The notes below the pieces were generated by a model, which saw only the letters and a program-made list of their open reading frames with translations, searched no databases and was not told the origin of the DNA. A stretch of 64,000 nucleotides of DNA from Pyropia yezoensis. Lineage: Eukaryota; Rhodophyta; Bangiophyceae; Bangiales; Bangiaceae. The DNA lies in the NCBI GenBank assembly GCA_009829735.1, contig CM020618.1, forward strand, positions 9,267,119 through 9,331,118, given 5' to 3'. Made by a program: the position numbers and the translations under genes. Below, piece after piece: positions 54,979 to 64,000 of this stretch (positions are counted from its first letter, which is position 1; each line of letters begins with the position of its first letter).

Positions 54979-56331
54979 TCACTTGGACAGCCGCTCCACC
55001 CGCACGCCCAGCTCATCAAAGTCGTCTGGCGTGTCCCCGTCCCGTAGCACCCGCCGGCCGTCGGCGTCAAAGAAGCGGCCCCGGCGGACGCCGAGCACCC
55101 CCCCCCACACCAGCTGTGCCACCGCCGCGGCGCCACCAAGAAACCGCACCGCCGGCGCGCGGCCGGCGCGCGACCTGAGGCCCGCCCCACCCAGCGCCGC
55201 CGCGCGGACGCGGGGCACCAGCGCCGCCGCCACCGTCGGCGGCTCTTCGGCGAGGAGGTTGAAGAAGCGCCGAAACGGGACGGTGGAGCCCCGCAGCAGC
55301 AGCGGCGTCAGCACCATCCCGGGGCTGAGCAGCGCCACGCGGACGCCCGCCAGGGGTTCCCCCGCGGCCGCCCCCGCGGCGAGCTCCTTGGCCACCGACG
55401 CGGCCAGCTGGGGCAGTGCCCGCTTGGTCGCCCCGTACGCGGCGTAGCCGGCGGTGGCGCCCCCCGCCGAGCCGGCGCCCTCCATCAAGTAGATGAGCCC
55501 GCCGGGGGGGGACTGGGCGCCCATGGCCAGCGCCGCGGCACGGGTGGCGAGCAGGCTGCCGGTGAGGTTGGTGGCCACACACGTCACCACCTCGTCGGGC
55601 GCGAGGGCCGTCAGCGGCGCGCGGGTGCCCCCAATCGTCCCCGCATTGTTGATCCACACGTCCAGCCGGGGGAGCACCGACGACGCGTACGCGACGAGCG
55701 CGTCCACCGCCGCGGGGTCTGCTACGTCTGCGGCGGTACCCCAGACGCGCCGCGGTGGCGGAGTGGGCGCGGAGCCCGGCTCGCCGAAGGTGGTGGCGGC
55801 GGCGGCGGCGGCGGCAGGGTCGGCGGCCGCGCTATCGGCGGCCGCCGCCTCCCGGTGAAGCGCCGCAACGACCGCCTCGACGCGGTCGGCGGTACGGGCG
55901 CACAGGACGACCCGGTCACCGGCAGCAAGGAAGGCGCGGGCAAGTGCCAGGCCCACCCCCGACGATGCCCCGGTGATGACCACATTGAGCGGCGCAGACG
56001 GCGGTGCAAGGGCAAGGGGGGACGGAGAGCTCGCGCTCGCCACAACCGCCGCCGCCGCTCCACTGCTGCCGCTGCCGCCACCGCCACCGCCACTGCCTCG
56101 GCGGCCGCCGCTGCCACCGCCACCGGTGCCGGGGAGGCGCCAGCGCAGGGGGTGTGGCAAGCGCATGGCGTGGGATAGGGTGGGGCGATGGGTGGGCCAC
56201 CGTCCCACGACGGTGGGGGGGGGGAGGGAGCCGCACCGCCGGCTGTCGCTGCGGGTGACCACGGGGGTGCCAACAAAGGCGGTAAACGGGGGGATGTCCG
56301 TGGCGGGGGCGGGGGAGGAGGGGGCGGCCAT
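54979..56331 (-). CDS. NYC1/NOL-like chlorophyll b reductase family short-chain dehydrogenase
   Basis: NAD(P)H-dependent SDR of 450 residues from the chosen ATG. The Rossmann fold starts at NVVITGASSGVG (116-127) and NNAG is at 228-231. The catalytic residues are S288, Y299 and K303 in the segment MEGAGSAGG ... YAAYGATK, which is characteristic of NYC1/NOL. The family C-terminus LSPGMVLTPLLL and NLLAEEP also match. In plants these enzymes reduce chlorophyll b in light-harvesting complexes during turnover; if this organism lacks chlorophyll b the substrate is open. The first 110 residues are Ser/Pro/Gly/Arg-rich and could include a plastid transit peptide. The frame is open to 56637, but that extension is low complexity and crosses a 21-G run, so the internal ATG at 56331 is preferred; the ATG at 56166 is another option. 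No introns are seen. Confidence 0.85.
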   Translation of the reverse strand: MAAPSSPAPATDIPPFTAFVGTPVVTRSDSRRCGSLPPPTVVGRWPTHRPTLSHAMRLPHPLRWRLPGTGGGGSGGRRGSGGGGGGSGSSGAAAAVVASASSPSPLALAPPSAPLNVVITGASSGVGLALARAFLAAGDRVVLCARTADRVEAVVAALHREAAAADSAAADPAAAAAAATTFGEPGSAPTPPPRRVWGTAADVADPAAVDALVAYASSVLPRLDVWINNAGTIGGTRAPLTALAPDEVVTCVATNLTGSLLATRAAALAMGAQSPPGGLIYLMEGAGSAGGATAGYAAYGATKRALPQLAASVAKELAAGAAAGEPLAGVRVALLSPGMVLTPLLLRGSTVPFRRFFNLLAEEPPTVAAALVPRVRAAALGGAGLRSRAGRAPAVRFLGGAAAVAQLVWGGVLGVRRGRFFDADGRRVLRDGDTPDDFDELGVRVERLSK

Positions 56332-56430
56332 CACGGCAGCGGTGGGCGCCCGCGGCGGCGGGCAGAGCGCGGCAGAGTGGGGAAGCGAAGGGGTCGAGTA
56401 GGGAGGTGTGGCCAGTGAAAGGCAGCGATT

Positions 56431-56451
56431 GGGGGGGGGGGGGGGGGGGGG
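56431..56451. repeat. Homopolymer run of 21 G
   Basis: It lies about 100 bp upstream of the preferred NYC1/NOL-like start, so it falls in the probable 5' UTR or promoter. Confidence 0.9.
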
Positions 56452-58959
56452 TCGCGTCGAGGGAGTCGCCGCATGCCGGTCAGAGTGGAAGGTGCGGGTG
56501 TCTCCGCGGGGGTGGGCGCCAATGGCGCAGAGGCGTCGCCTGACCGCGGTGCGTGCGTGACGGTGCCCGGCGCGTCTGGGGGCCCGCTGGGGGGGCGCAG
56601 GGTGCCATCCCTGGGTCTCCTCTGCGTGCAGATCCATCGGCAGTCTAGTCTCGAGATGCTCTCAGAGCACTGCTCTGGGATGCTACGTCCGTCCAAGTCT
56701 ACTGACAAACTTATATTTTGTAGTATTTGTCTCGCTGCCACGAGTTGAGTGTATGTGCTTACACTACAGTGATGCTAAATTTGGGTCGCTGATCCCGGCA
56801 CGTGGGACGCTGCGCGGGAAACAGCGCATGCATTCAAGAGAATGGTGTCGTGGGTGGGAATCGCCCACCACCTCGGCGCTGCGCCGCCTCAAACCGCGCG
56901 AGCCTTCCCGCGGGACCGCCGTCGACCCGCCACGCCAAGGCCGACGGGGAGACGCGGGTGACTGGGGTGAGGGCGAGCTGCTGATCCCGCTCGTCCACCC
57001 CCACCGCTGCGCTCGAGGTCAGTAGCACCGGCCTTGGCGGCAGCGCCGCCGCCGACTGGCAGGGCGCGGGTGCGGGATGGGGGGGGGAGGGGGCCGCGGA
57101 AGCCCACCACCGGCAGTGCCACCATCTGGTGGCCCCAGGCGCGGGGGTGCCGCCGCCCCCGGCCAGCCGCTGCCGCCACGGACGGCGGATGGCTGGGCAG
57201 GGGCAGCCGGCCGCCGCGGGCGACACGAGGCTGATTGGTGACGCCCCTCGCGACGGCGGTGAGGTTTGGGCAGAGGAAACTATTTAGGAAGATCTCCCCA
57301 GCCGACGTGACCCCAGGAAGGTGGGTGCCCGCGACGCGAACCGACGCGGGCGCGACCGCCACAACCGCCTGCTTGGGTGCGCCCTCGCCATTGAAGCCCG
57401 TGCTGTCGCCACCGCCGCCGCCGACACCACCACTGCCTCCGTCGCGCGGCAGAGGGGTGCCAGCCCGCTGGCGGAATCGAGGGTGCTGTCCCACTCGGCG
57501 CGTCTCGGCAACGACTCTTGACGAGCTGCGGCGCGATGGACCGCAACGAAATCGCCGGCACCAGCGTCAATGCCACGGGGGAGACGAGGGCCGGCGCGGC
57601 GCGGCAGCGTGGCCGTCGGCAAAAGCGGGGGCCCCTGCAAGCGGCGCCAGCAGCGGCGACGGCAGCGACCGCAGGTCAGCGGCGCCGGCTCCGTCATTGC
57701 CTGTCACCGCAGCCCCGGCGCAACGGGGAGCAGCCGCAGCGGGTGGAAGACGGCCGCCGGTGCCGGCGTGGAGGAGTCCCGCCCTCTCTCCTCCCAGGCA
57801 GGCGCAGCGGTTGTCACCCTCACCCTGCAGGTTGGCCGACCGTCCGGCAGGGAGGCCGCGGAACCAGCGGGAGGCCACTGCTGCCCAGCTGGGCCGTGGA
57901 GGTCACCCCAGCCAGCAGGGTGGCCGTCGCCGGGGCGGCGATGGCAAGAAAGATGCTGACGACGCCGACTCAAGACGGGGCGACTAGCAGCTGCTTCAGA
58001 GTCATGGTCGCCACCACCTGCGCCGGTCGATGGACTCTTCGGTGACCATACGCACCGCCGCGGGGCGGGACCGCGGGGCGCACCCCCCATCAGCACTGTC
58101 GGGGGCGACGGCCACACCTGCACAGGTCGTGCAACCGGGCGGCGGCAGCGGCGGCGGGCGGCGACGGCCCAGTGGGGACGGCGGTCACACGAGAAATGGG
58201 GGAGGTCCTTGGACATACTGCCCACGCCGTGGGCGGCCTCGCAGGGGAGCCCTCAAAACGACCACGCCGGCGACCAGGACTGGCGGCAGCGCCGTCATAG
58301 CAGAGGGACGCTGCTTTCGGGCGCGAGGGCAGTGGTGCCCCCGGCACCGCCCGCTAAGCACCTCACTGCCCCCCTCCCCTTTCCGCGGGCCACCGTCCCC
58401 ACCCCTCTGCGGTGACGGCCGTGGTGTTGGCCACCACCGCCTCTGACACATTGCTGTCTCCGACGCCACCACTGCCTGCTGTCGTGTCTCCGCCGCCGTT
58501 CCTGCCGCGGACGAGACAGCGCCCACCGCCGCCGTAAGCGTCGACAGCGGCGGGCAGGGGGAGTCCCGGTGACGGCAAGGCCGTCGTGACCACGGTCCCA
58601 CGGACGAGGTCGGAGGGGCGGAGGGGGGCACCGCCACGGCTGTGGGGAGGGCCTGATGACATGAGGCTGGAAAAGAGAGGAGACGGGGGGGGACGGGGGT
58701 CGACGGTAGGGGTGGCACCAAAAAGACGCGTGTCTTGTATGAGGAGTCGTTCTTTTGGGTACAATCCTTCGCTGCTTCTTACCCGGGGTAAAGACATAAA
58801 CTGAATGGGGGTGGCGGGGACCGCGGTCGTGCACTCGGTCATGGAGTAGGTGTCTTTATTTTCCGGGGTCCATAAGACTGGTTTAGAAGGACCTCTGGAA
58901 GGGACACGTCTCTTCATCTCGTCCGAACGTGCTCGCCAGAACAGAGGCGCATGTCATTA
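56452..58959. other. Intergenic, GC-rich, no recognised gene
   Basis: Many overlapping frames without family motifs. One minus-strand stretch near 57230-57330 (VTSAGEIFLNSFLCPNLTAV) faintly resembles a BspA-type leucine-rich repeat and may be a decayed repeat protein. I would not call a gene from it. Confidence 0.4.
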
Positions 58960-59893
58960 CAGTCTGTATCGGTTATCGTCTGACCTGATATTGTCACGTC
59001 CGTGACAATACCCGGTCACAATCGTTCGCACTGGTACTGTAAAGAAAGTTTTGAAGATGATTGACTGACATGGCCCTTGACTCGCCAAGCAAGGGTGGTG
59101 GTGCTCCGGCCACGCGCCGGGGTCAATCCGGGTCGAAGAGAGCAACATGCGCAATCAACGTGGATAGCAGTGCTGTGTCAAATGTCCACCACCGCCGGAA
59201 ATGTTGACCACACCAGGGTCTTCTGGAGGCCCCGAGGAGGCAGACTCGTGACCGCAGTATTTTCTTTTCTTTTTGTCTGCTACTTCCAAGTCAAGAACAA
59301 GAGAAGCACACATGGCCTGGGCATCAGGCCTTCCAGCAATGGATACTCATAGACGTTGCTGTTTTTCTTGTCATGCATCAAGACCTGAGCCTCAACTCTC
59401 TTTTTGCTGTGCTTTTTTCTCTGCTACAGAGTGTATTATTCTCGGAGACATACTGTACGGCACCCTTGTGGCATCAAAGGGGTGGTCGGGCCACACTCAG
59501 CAAGAATAATACCCCCATTGGCCCCAAGACGTGGTCGACATAAGTGAGCACATAACTGACAGTACTTTTTCCTTCTCTCCTCATAGCTCAGAGAAAACAA
59601 GAGCACTCAGAAAATAAAAAATACCATCTGACTCCCCTCAGTCTCCTCTACAAAGTGGTATGTCGTGCATCTCATGCAGTACACAGAGACCAAGGATCTC
59701 ATCGAGAATGGTCGACATTTGAACCAGACTGGCTACGTCGATGGCTCAGCTGCACTCCGAGACGCTCACACACTCTATTGTTCTGTAATCCGCCGGCCGA
59801 TCGCCAACATGTTCGGTGCCATTGGCATGCCCTCGTCTGGAACAATGTCTCTAAACTCCCTGCGTCCGACGTGACAACAACCGATACAGACTG
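58960..59893. mobile_element. 934-bp TIR element with TA target duplication (Tc1/mariner-like MITE candidate)
   Basis: CAGTCTGTATCGGTT at 58960-58974 is repeated as a perfect inverted copy at 59879-59893, and each end is flanked by TA (58958-58959, 59894-59895). A second shared word, TTGTCACGTC, lies inside both ends (58991-59000 and, inverted, 59869-59878). The terminal CAGT and the TA duplication are typical of Tc1/mariner. I find no transposase motif inside, so it is probably non-autonomous. The repeat differs from the ends of the 6-1582 element. Confidence 0.75.
58989..59010. repeat. 22-bp near-perfect palindrome
   Basis: TATTGTCACG-TC-CGTGACAATA lies just inside the left terminal repeat. 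It could be a transposase-binding or cruciform site. Confidence 0.75.
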
Positions 59894-59895
59894 TA

Positions 59896-62001
59896 ACACT
59901 ATGATCCCCCCTTCAGATCACGCTGCAATTCGATGATCAAAGGTGAGCTGGCAAATGTTGCAGAGGGCTCCCTCGGAGCAAGCGTGGAGACAACACGGCG
60001 ACAACGCCAGAACTGCTCAAAAAACCATGCTGCACTGGAACTTGCCAAAGGCCTCCAAGGCGGCCTTTGGTGGAGCTCGTCGAAGTAATCCGCGCTCAGT
60101 TGGGCACAGCGAGCCGTCTTCTACAGGTAGTAAAAGAAGAAAGCGACTGGAGTCTGCCAAGACGTTCGGCCTCCACTGGGTCACACGCTTGACGTGATCC
60201 GGTCAACGATGAAGGCGCTGGTCGAGAATCGATGGCCACGTGGTCCAATGTGATGGCCAGACAGGCGGTGGCAGCGGCTGTCGAAAAGCTCACAGTGGGC
60301 GGCTGCTTGCACTGGTTCGAAGAGAAAGGCGCATTCGAAGGAGGGCTGGGGCCAGCTGGGGGACAGCGTTAACTGGCGCCAACACCCCCCCGTATCCGAC
60401 TTTCTAGCTCTGCAGCCTGGCAGGAGTAATGGCGGGGCCGCTCCGAATAACAACGATAGGCGCGCCAACTGGACAGCTGCTGACGCTTCTCGTTCCCTTG
60501 CCGACGCCATCCTTGGTCTCTGTCGGCGGCGCATGAGACTGCATCGACAGAAACGGGCTCCCAATCGTTGCCGGCACTATCCTACAGGTCATGATAGCTA
60601 GCGATAGTCAGCACAGACGTGGTTGGCCGCTTCGGTGCGCCTCCGTGGCCCGCCAGGCCTGCTGGGTCAATCAGGGAACCGTGTTGTGGTCAGCTTGAAC
60701 AATGGGATGCAGCCAATGGGAAGGCCGTTCTATGCTCAGAGTGTTTTTTTATCTTTCATAATAGCAATTAGAGTGTATAATTGTTGGGGTTCTGAGTGTT
60801 TTTTATATGTCATGATAGCAATTAGGGTGTGCAATTGTCGGGGTTCTGCTTCCAGTGGTACTTGTAGGTGTACCACGCGGGCAAAAGAGAAGTCGCTGGA
60901 TGCCGATACACGTTGTTGTCTGCTAGGCGTATGCATAGTCGTGGCCGACGGCCAACTGAGCTCCATGCCTTCCAGCTGCTCCCTCATCATGATGACGCGT
61001 GGTCGTGACCGCGGCTGGCTTCGTTGGATTTCTACAGTCACTCTGCCTGTGAGAGGTGGTGTTTCTCGGAGGTATGACCCAGATTCTCGATGCGACGTCC
61101 TCATGCGCTTGGCTTCCGACTGTTGCCGCTCTGGCACAGACGCCTCCCTTCCACGCATACGTTCTGCCACGCATTTACCGCGGTCTCTGGAATATCATTG
61201 GCAGACCGCAAAGAGACGAGCCATTGCCAATCGCAGCACGTTCTTCCTACGTCGGTGGGTGGGGTCCTCGATGATCTCGTGTTGTCTTTGGATTGTAGTC
61301 GCATGTCGCGGCTGCCCCGAGTTGACGCTACCAAGCCAGCGAGCTGCACCATCCGTGGGCGTCTGCTCGCTGGGAGGGCCCATGAACCATTGGTCCGACA
61401 ACAGGCCTCGACATGGGAGGACGACTGCAACGGTAGAGTCCGTGAACCCCGCTAGCGACGGTGGCTAGCCTGGCGTCTGTCAGGCCGTGCGGGGTGGAAC
61501 TGGGCCGGCGCGGAGGAGACGGGCGCGAGGATGGGGGGGCACGCACAACGGACCAACCATCCGTGGGGGTGCCACCGCTGTGATGGACAGTGCCACTCGC
61601 TGTTGACCGCGGCTCGTCGGCGCGGTGGCCACCGCGGCCCAGCAGTTTTTCCGCTGGCGCCCTGCTTTGCGAGGCGTCCTGTTTCCCGCCAATGTGGCCT
61701 CGGCATGTCCTGTGGGCGTGGTGGGGCCGGCATTCCGACGCCAGTCGTCGGGGCGTACCGCTGCACTGCAGCGTGTCTGCCGGTGTGCCGCATGCCGCAA
61801 ACGCGCGCAGTATAAGACTGCCCGAGGGCCGGGTGGAGGAGGTGAGGTGCAGCTGCCAGCGTCAGCTCTTGACCACCGTGCCCCACTCCCCCATCCCTCG
61901 AGAGACATTGAACGCTCTCCCCGCCCGCCAGCGTGCCTAGCACCTAGATTTGCCCCGGTCGCACCACCGACCTTCACCCGCCTGTCTTCACGACGTGCGT
62001 C
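59896..62001. other. Intergenic and catalase upstream region
   Basis: No recognised gene. The frame at 60623-61468 (plus, 281 residues) has no motif and crosses a tandem duplication, so I do not support it. The last 500 bp should include the catalase promoter and 5' UTR; no clear TATA box or binding site stands out. Confidence 0.5.
60739..60847. repeat. 55-bp tandem duplication
   Basis: Two copies, 60739-60793 and 60794-60847, share ATAGCAATTAGRGTGT and GGGGTTCT blocks with several substitutions. Confidence 0.8.
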
Positions 62002-64000
62002 ATGGCTGCCCGCCGGATGCTAGTTGCGGCCGCTGCAGCGTCGGTGGCGGCGCTCGCCCTCACCGCTGGCACGGCACAGGCGGCCGCTGCTTCCCGCGAC
62101 CGGCCCGCCGCGGGCGACGCTGCCAAGCCCCTCACCAGTGACTTTGGCACCCCCGTGGGCGATAATGTCAACACTCTGTCGGTGGGTCCACGGGGTCCCC
62201 AGCTGGTGCAGGACACGCGGGCGTTTGAGAAGCTGGCCCGCTTCAACCGTACGTTTCGGTGTCTGCCTGGTGGGGTTGAGCGGAGGGGGGGGAGGGGAGG
62301 TGGACAGGCTTGGTTGGGAGTGGCGTTGCGGTGGTTGGGGTGTCGGAAGCCAGTCTGAAGGCGGGGGGTCGGCATCGGATGTAGACTTGGTCATGAGGGC
62401 GGCCGGTGCTGACTTGAGTTGTTCTTCGTGTGACCGCTGTTTATGATCGTCCTGTGCTCCGTTGTGTGTGTGTGTGTGTCGCTGCTGATCCCCCTCCCCT
62501 GTTGATCTGCTGACAGGCGAGCGCATTCCTGAGCGCGTCGTCCACGCGCGCGGGACGGGCGCGCACGGCGTCTTTGAGTCGTACGGCGACCTGTCGGATC
62601 TGACGCGGGCGGGATTCCTGGGGGGGGCCGGCCGCAAGACGGAAGTGTTTGTTCGCTTCTCCACCGTCATCCACTCCAAGGGTTCCCCTGAGACGCTCCG
62701 GGACCCGCGCGGTTTTGCGGTCAAGTTTAAGATCGCTGAGAAGTATGGCGGCGGTGTATGGGACCTAGTCGGCAACAACCTTGACGTTTTCTTCATCAGG
62801 GACCAGGTGTCTTTCCCAGATATGGTACATTCCTTGAAGCCCGGTACGTTTTGCGCAGGGGGTGGGGAGGGGGGCGGGAAGGTGTCAACTGGCTCACGAG
62901 TGCAGTGGCCTCAAGGCAGGCACGTTGTTCTCGGGGACGAGGGGGGGGGGGAGGAGTCAACAGTCTCAGGAGCGCTGCGGCCGAGTGTCGATGGGTGCTC
63001 GGGGGCTGTGGTTCGTGGCGGCGAGAGAATGGCAGTGCACCGGCCTTGACTGCTGGTCTGACACGTTGATGCTTGCTGGTTTCTCGTCCGTGGTTTGTCT
63101 TCTGCGCCACTCTTTGTTACTCTCGACGGTGTATTGATCATTATCTTGTTCCCCGCCAACGCAGACCCGGTCACCAACATCCAGGACCCGAACAGGTTCT
63201 TTGACTTCTTTGGTGCTCTCGGGGGTGCAGCCACCAACATGCTTACGACTTTGTACAGCGACCTGGGGACTCCAGCGACACTTCGCGAGATGAATGGTCA
63301 TAGCGTGCACGCTTACAAGCTCGTCTCGGCGGAGCGCAAGGTCACGTACGTCAAGTTTGAGTGGACCAGCCAGCAGGGCATCAAGAACTTCACCGCCGCC
63401 GAGGCGATGGGAATGCAGGGCAAGGACTTCAACCATGCCACTCGCGACCTGTACAACTCGATCAATGACGGCAAGTTCCCGTCTTGGGAACTGCGGATGC
63501 AGGTTGTGCCGTCGGACCGGATGGACAAGCTGGCCTTTGACCCGCTCGACGCTACCAAGCGGTGGCCCGAGTCGGTTGCCCCCTTCAAGGCTATCGGAAA
63601 GATGACTCTTAATCGGGTGCCCGATAACTTTTTCCAGACTACGGAGAGCGTCGCCATGTCGCCCGGGACGTTTCTCCCGGGTGCGATCGAACCCTCGGAG
63701 GACAAGCTCCTCCAGGGCCGCCTGGTGTCGTATCCCGACACGCAGCGCTACCGCCTGGGGGCCAACTATGCGGACTTGCCCATCAACCGCCCCTTGTCGC
63801 CGGTGCGCGCTTACACCCAGGACGGGGCAGGCAACAATGGTGCCATGACGGGCACCCTCAACTATGGCCTCAGCCTGACCCACCCCGTCTTCCCCACTGT
63901 TGACGCGGCGCGCTTCTCCGAGTCGAAGGTGTGCGACGTGGTCACCCAGGCGCCGATTCCCATCACGGCCGACTTTGCGCAGGCGGGGGAGCTCTACGAG
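62002..64000 (+). CDS. CAT: Catalase with secretory signal peptide, 5' part, two introns
   Basis: A haem catalase that converts hydrogen peroxide to water and oxygen. Exon 1 is 62002-62248, exon 2 is 62517-62843 and exon 3 starts at 63165 and runs off the window. Introns are 268 and 321 nt, both phase 1, both starting GTACGTTT and ending CAG; splicing joins FNR to ERIPERVVH and KP to DPVTN. Residues 1-28 form a signal peptide (hydrophobic Ala/Leu core, cleavage after AQA). The distal His is H92 in RVVHARG, the Asn pair N169/N170 lies in [12 protein letters not shown], and the haem-ligand Tyr is Y381 in RLVSYPDTQ. About 470 residues are visible. The signal peptide suggests secretion, a vacuolar route or a bipartite targeting signal rather than ordinary peroxisomal entry. 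Intron 1 contains a (GT)n microsatellite near 62463. Confidence 0.93.

Noticed and set aside
52710-54982. Long minus-strand ORFs (375 and 549 residues)
   Set aside because: Gly/Arg/Pro-rich, cross homopolymer runs and have competing frames on the other strand. No motif.
57200-57350. BspA-type leucine-rich repeat fragment
   Set aside because: Only one repeat-like peptide is visible. Flanking frames do not continue the repeat period.
60623-61468. 281-residue plus-strand ORF
   Set aside because: It has no domain, an odd Arg/Ser/Cys-rich composition, and crosses a tandem duplication whose two copies give the repeated peptide. It is probably chance.
1-64000. CRISPR arrays, operons, riboswitches
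   Set aside because: No regularly spaced repeats and no co-directional short-spaced genes. The window is eukaryotic.

Overview
The window is a stretch of GC-rich nuclear DNA from a eukaryote. The signs are spliceosomal introns, chromovirus-type LTR retrotransposons, Tc1/mariner-like and PIF/Harbinger DNA transposons, a UBR4/BIG ubiquitin ligase and a catalase with a secretory signal peptide. A plastid-type short-chain dehydrogenase of the NYC1/NOL (chlorophyll b reductase) family suggests a photosynthetic lineage. High GC, very few introns (a 19.3-kb gene has none), Ala/Gly/Pro/Ser-rich proteins and many homopolymer runs would fit a bangiophyte red alga such as Porphyra/Pyropia. That assignment is inference, not demonstrated.

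Region 1 (1-1582) is a decayed Tc1/mariner-like element. Region 2 (3098-22267) is a nested pair of related Ty3/gypsy chromoviruses. The older element A lies on the minus strand with LTRs at 3098-3834 and 21529-22267. Its gag, protease and integrase are relics, and its reverse transcriptase has been replaced by about 2 kb of unrelated DNA. The younger element B (4896-14274, plus strand) has 469-bp LTRs, a perfect 5-bp target duplication TGGAG, a primer-binding site, a polypurine tract, and readable gag, protease and RT-RNaseH-IN-chromodomain frames. B landed inside an extra antisense reading frame of A. B carries a related antisense frame at the same place, between pol and the 3' LTR. This shared antisense ORF is the most interesting feature of the window.

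Region 3 (22268-28476) shows no gene that I recognise. Region 4 (28477-31823) is a PIF/Harbinger-type pair: a DDE transposase split by two inferred introns, and a convergent Myb/trihelix-like ORF with two nonsense codons. A degenerate tRNA-Thr(UGU)-like sequence with a duplicated 5' half follows at 32315-32418.

Region 5 (33197-52480) is one uninterrupted reading frame of about 6427 residues encoding a UBR4/BIG-type E3 ligase, with UBR box, propeller-like region, ZZ finger, Cys-rich module and C-terminal hemiRING. Region 6 (52481-64000) holds the NYC1/NOL-like gene (minus strand), a 934-bp TIR element with TA target duplication (58960-59893), and the 5' part of a catalase gene with two introns that runs off the right edge. 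The four introns inferred in the Harbinger and catalase genes all begin GTACGTT.

The genes do not form an operon or an obvious shared pathway. The three host genes (UBR4-like, NYC1/NOL-like, catalase) sit on the right, and the left half is transposon-derived.
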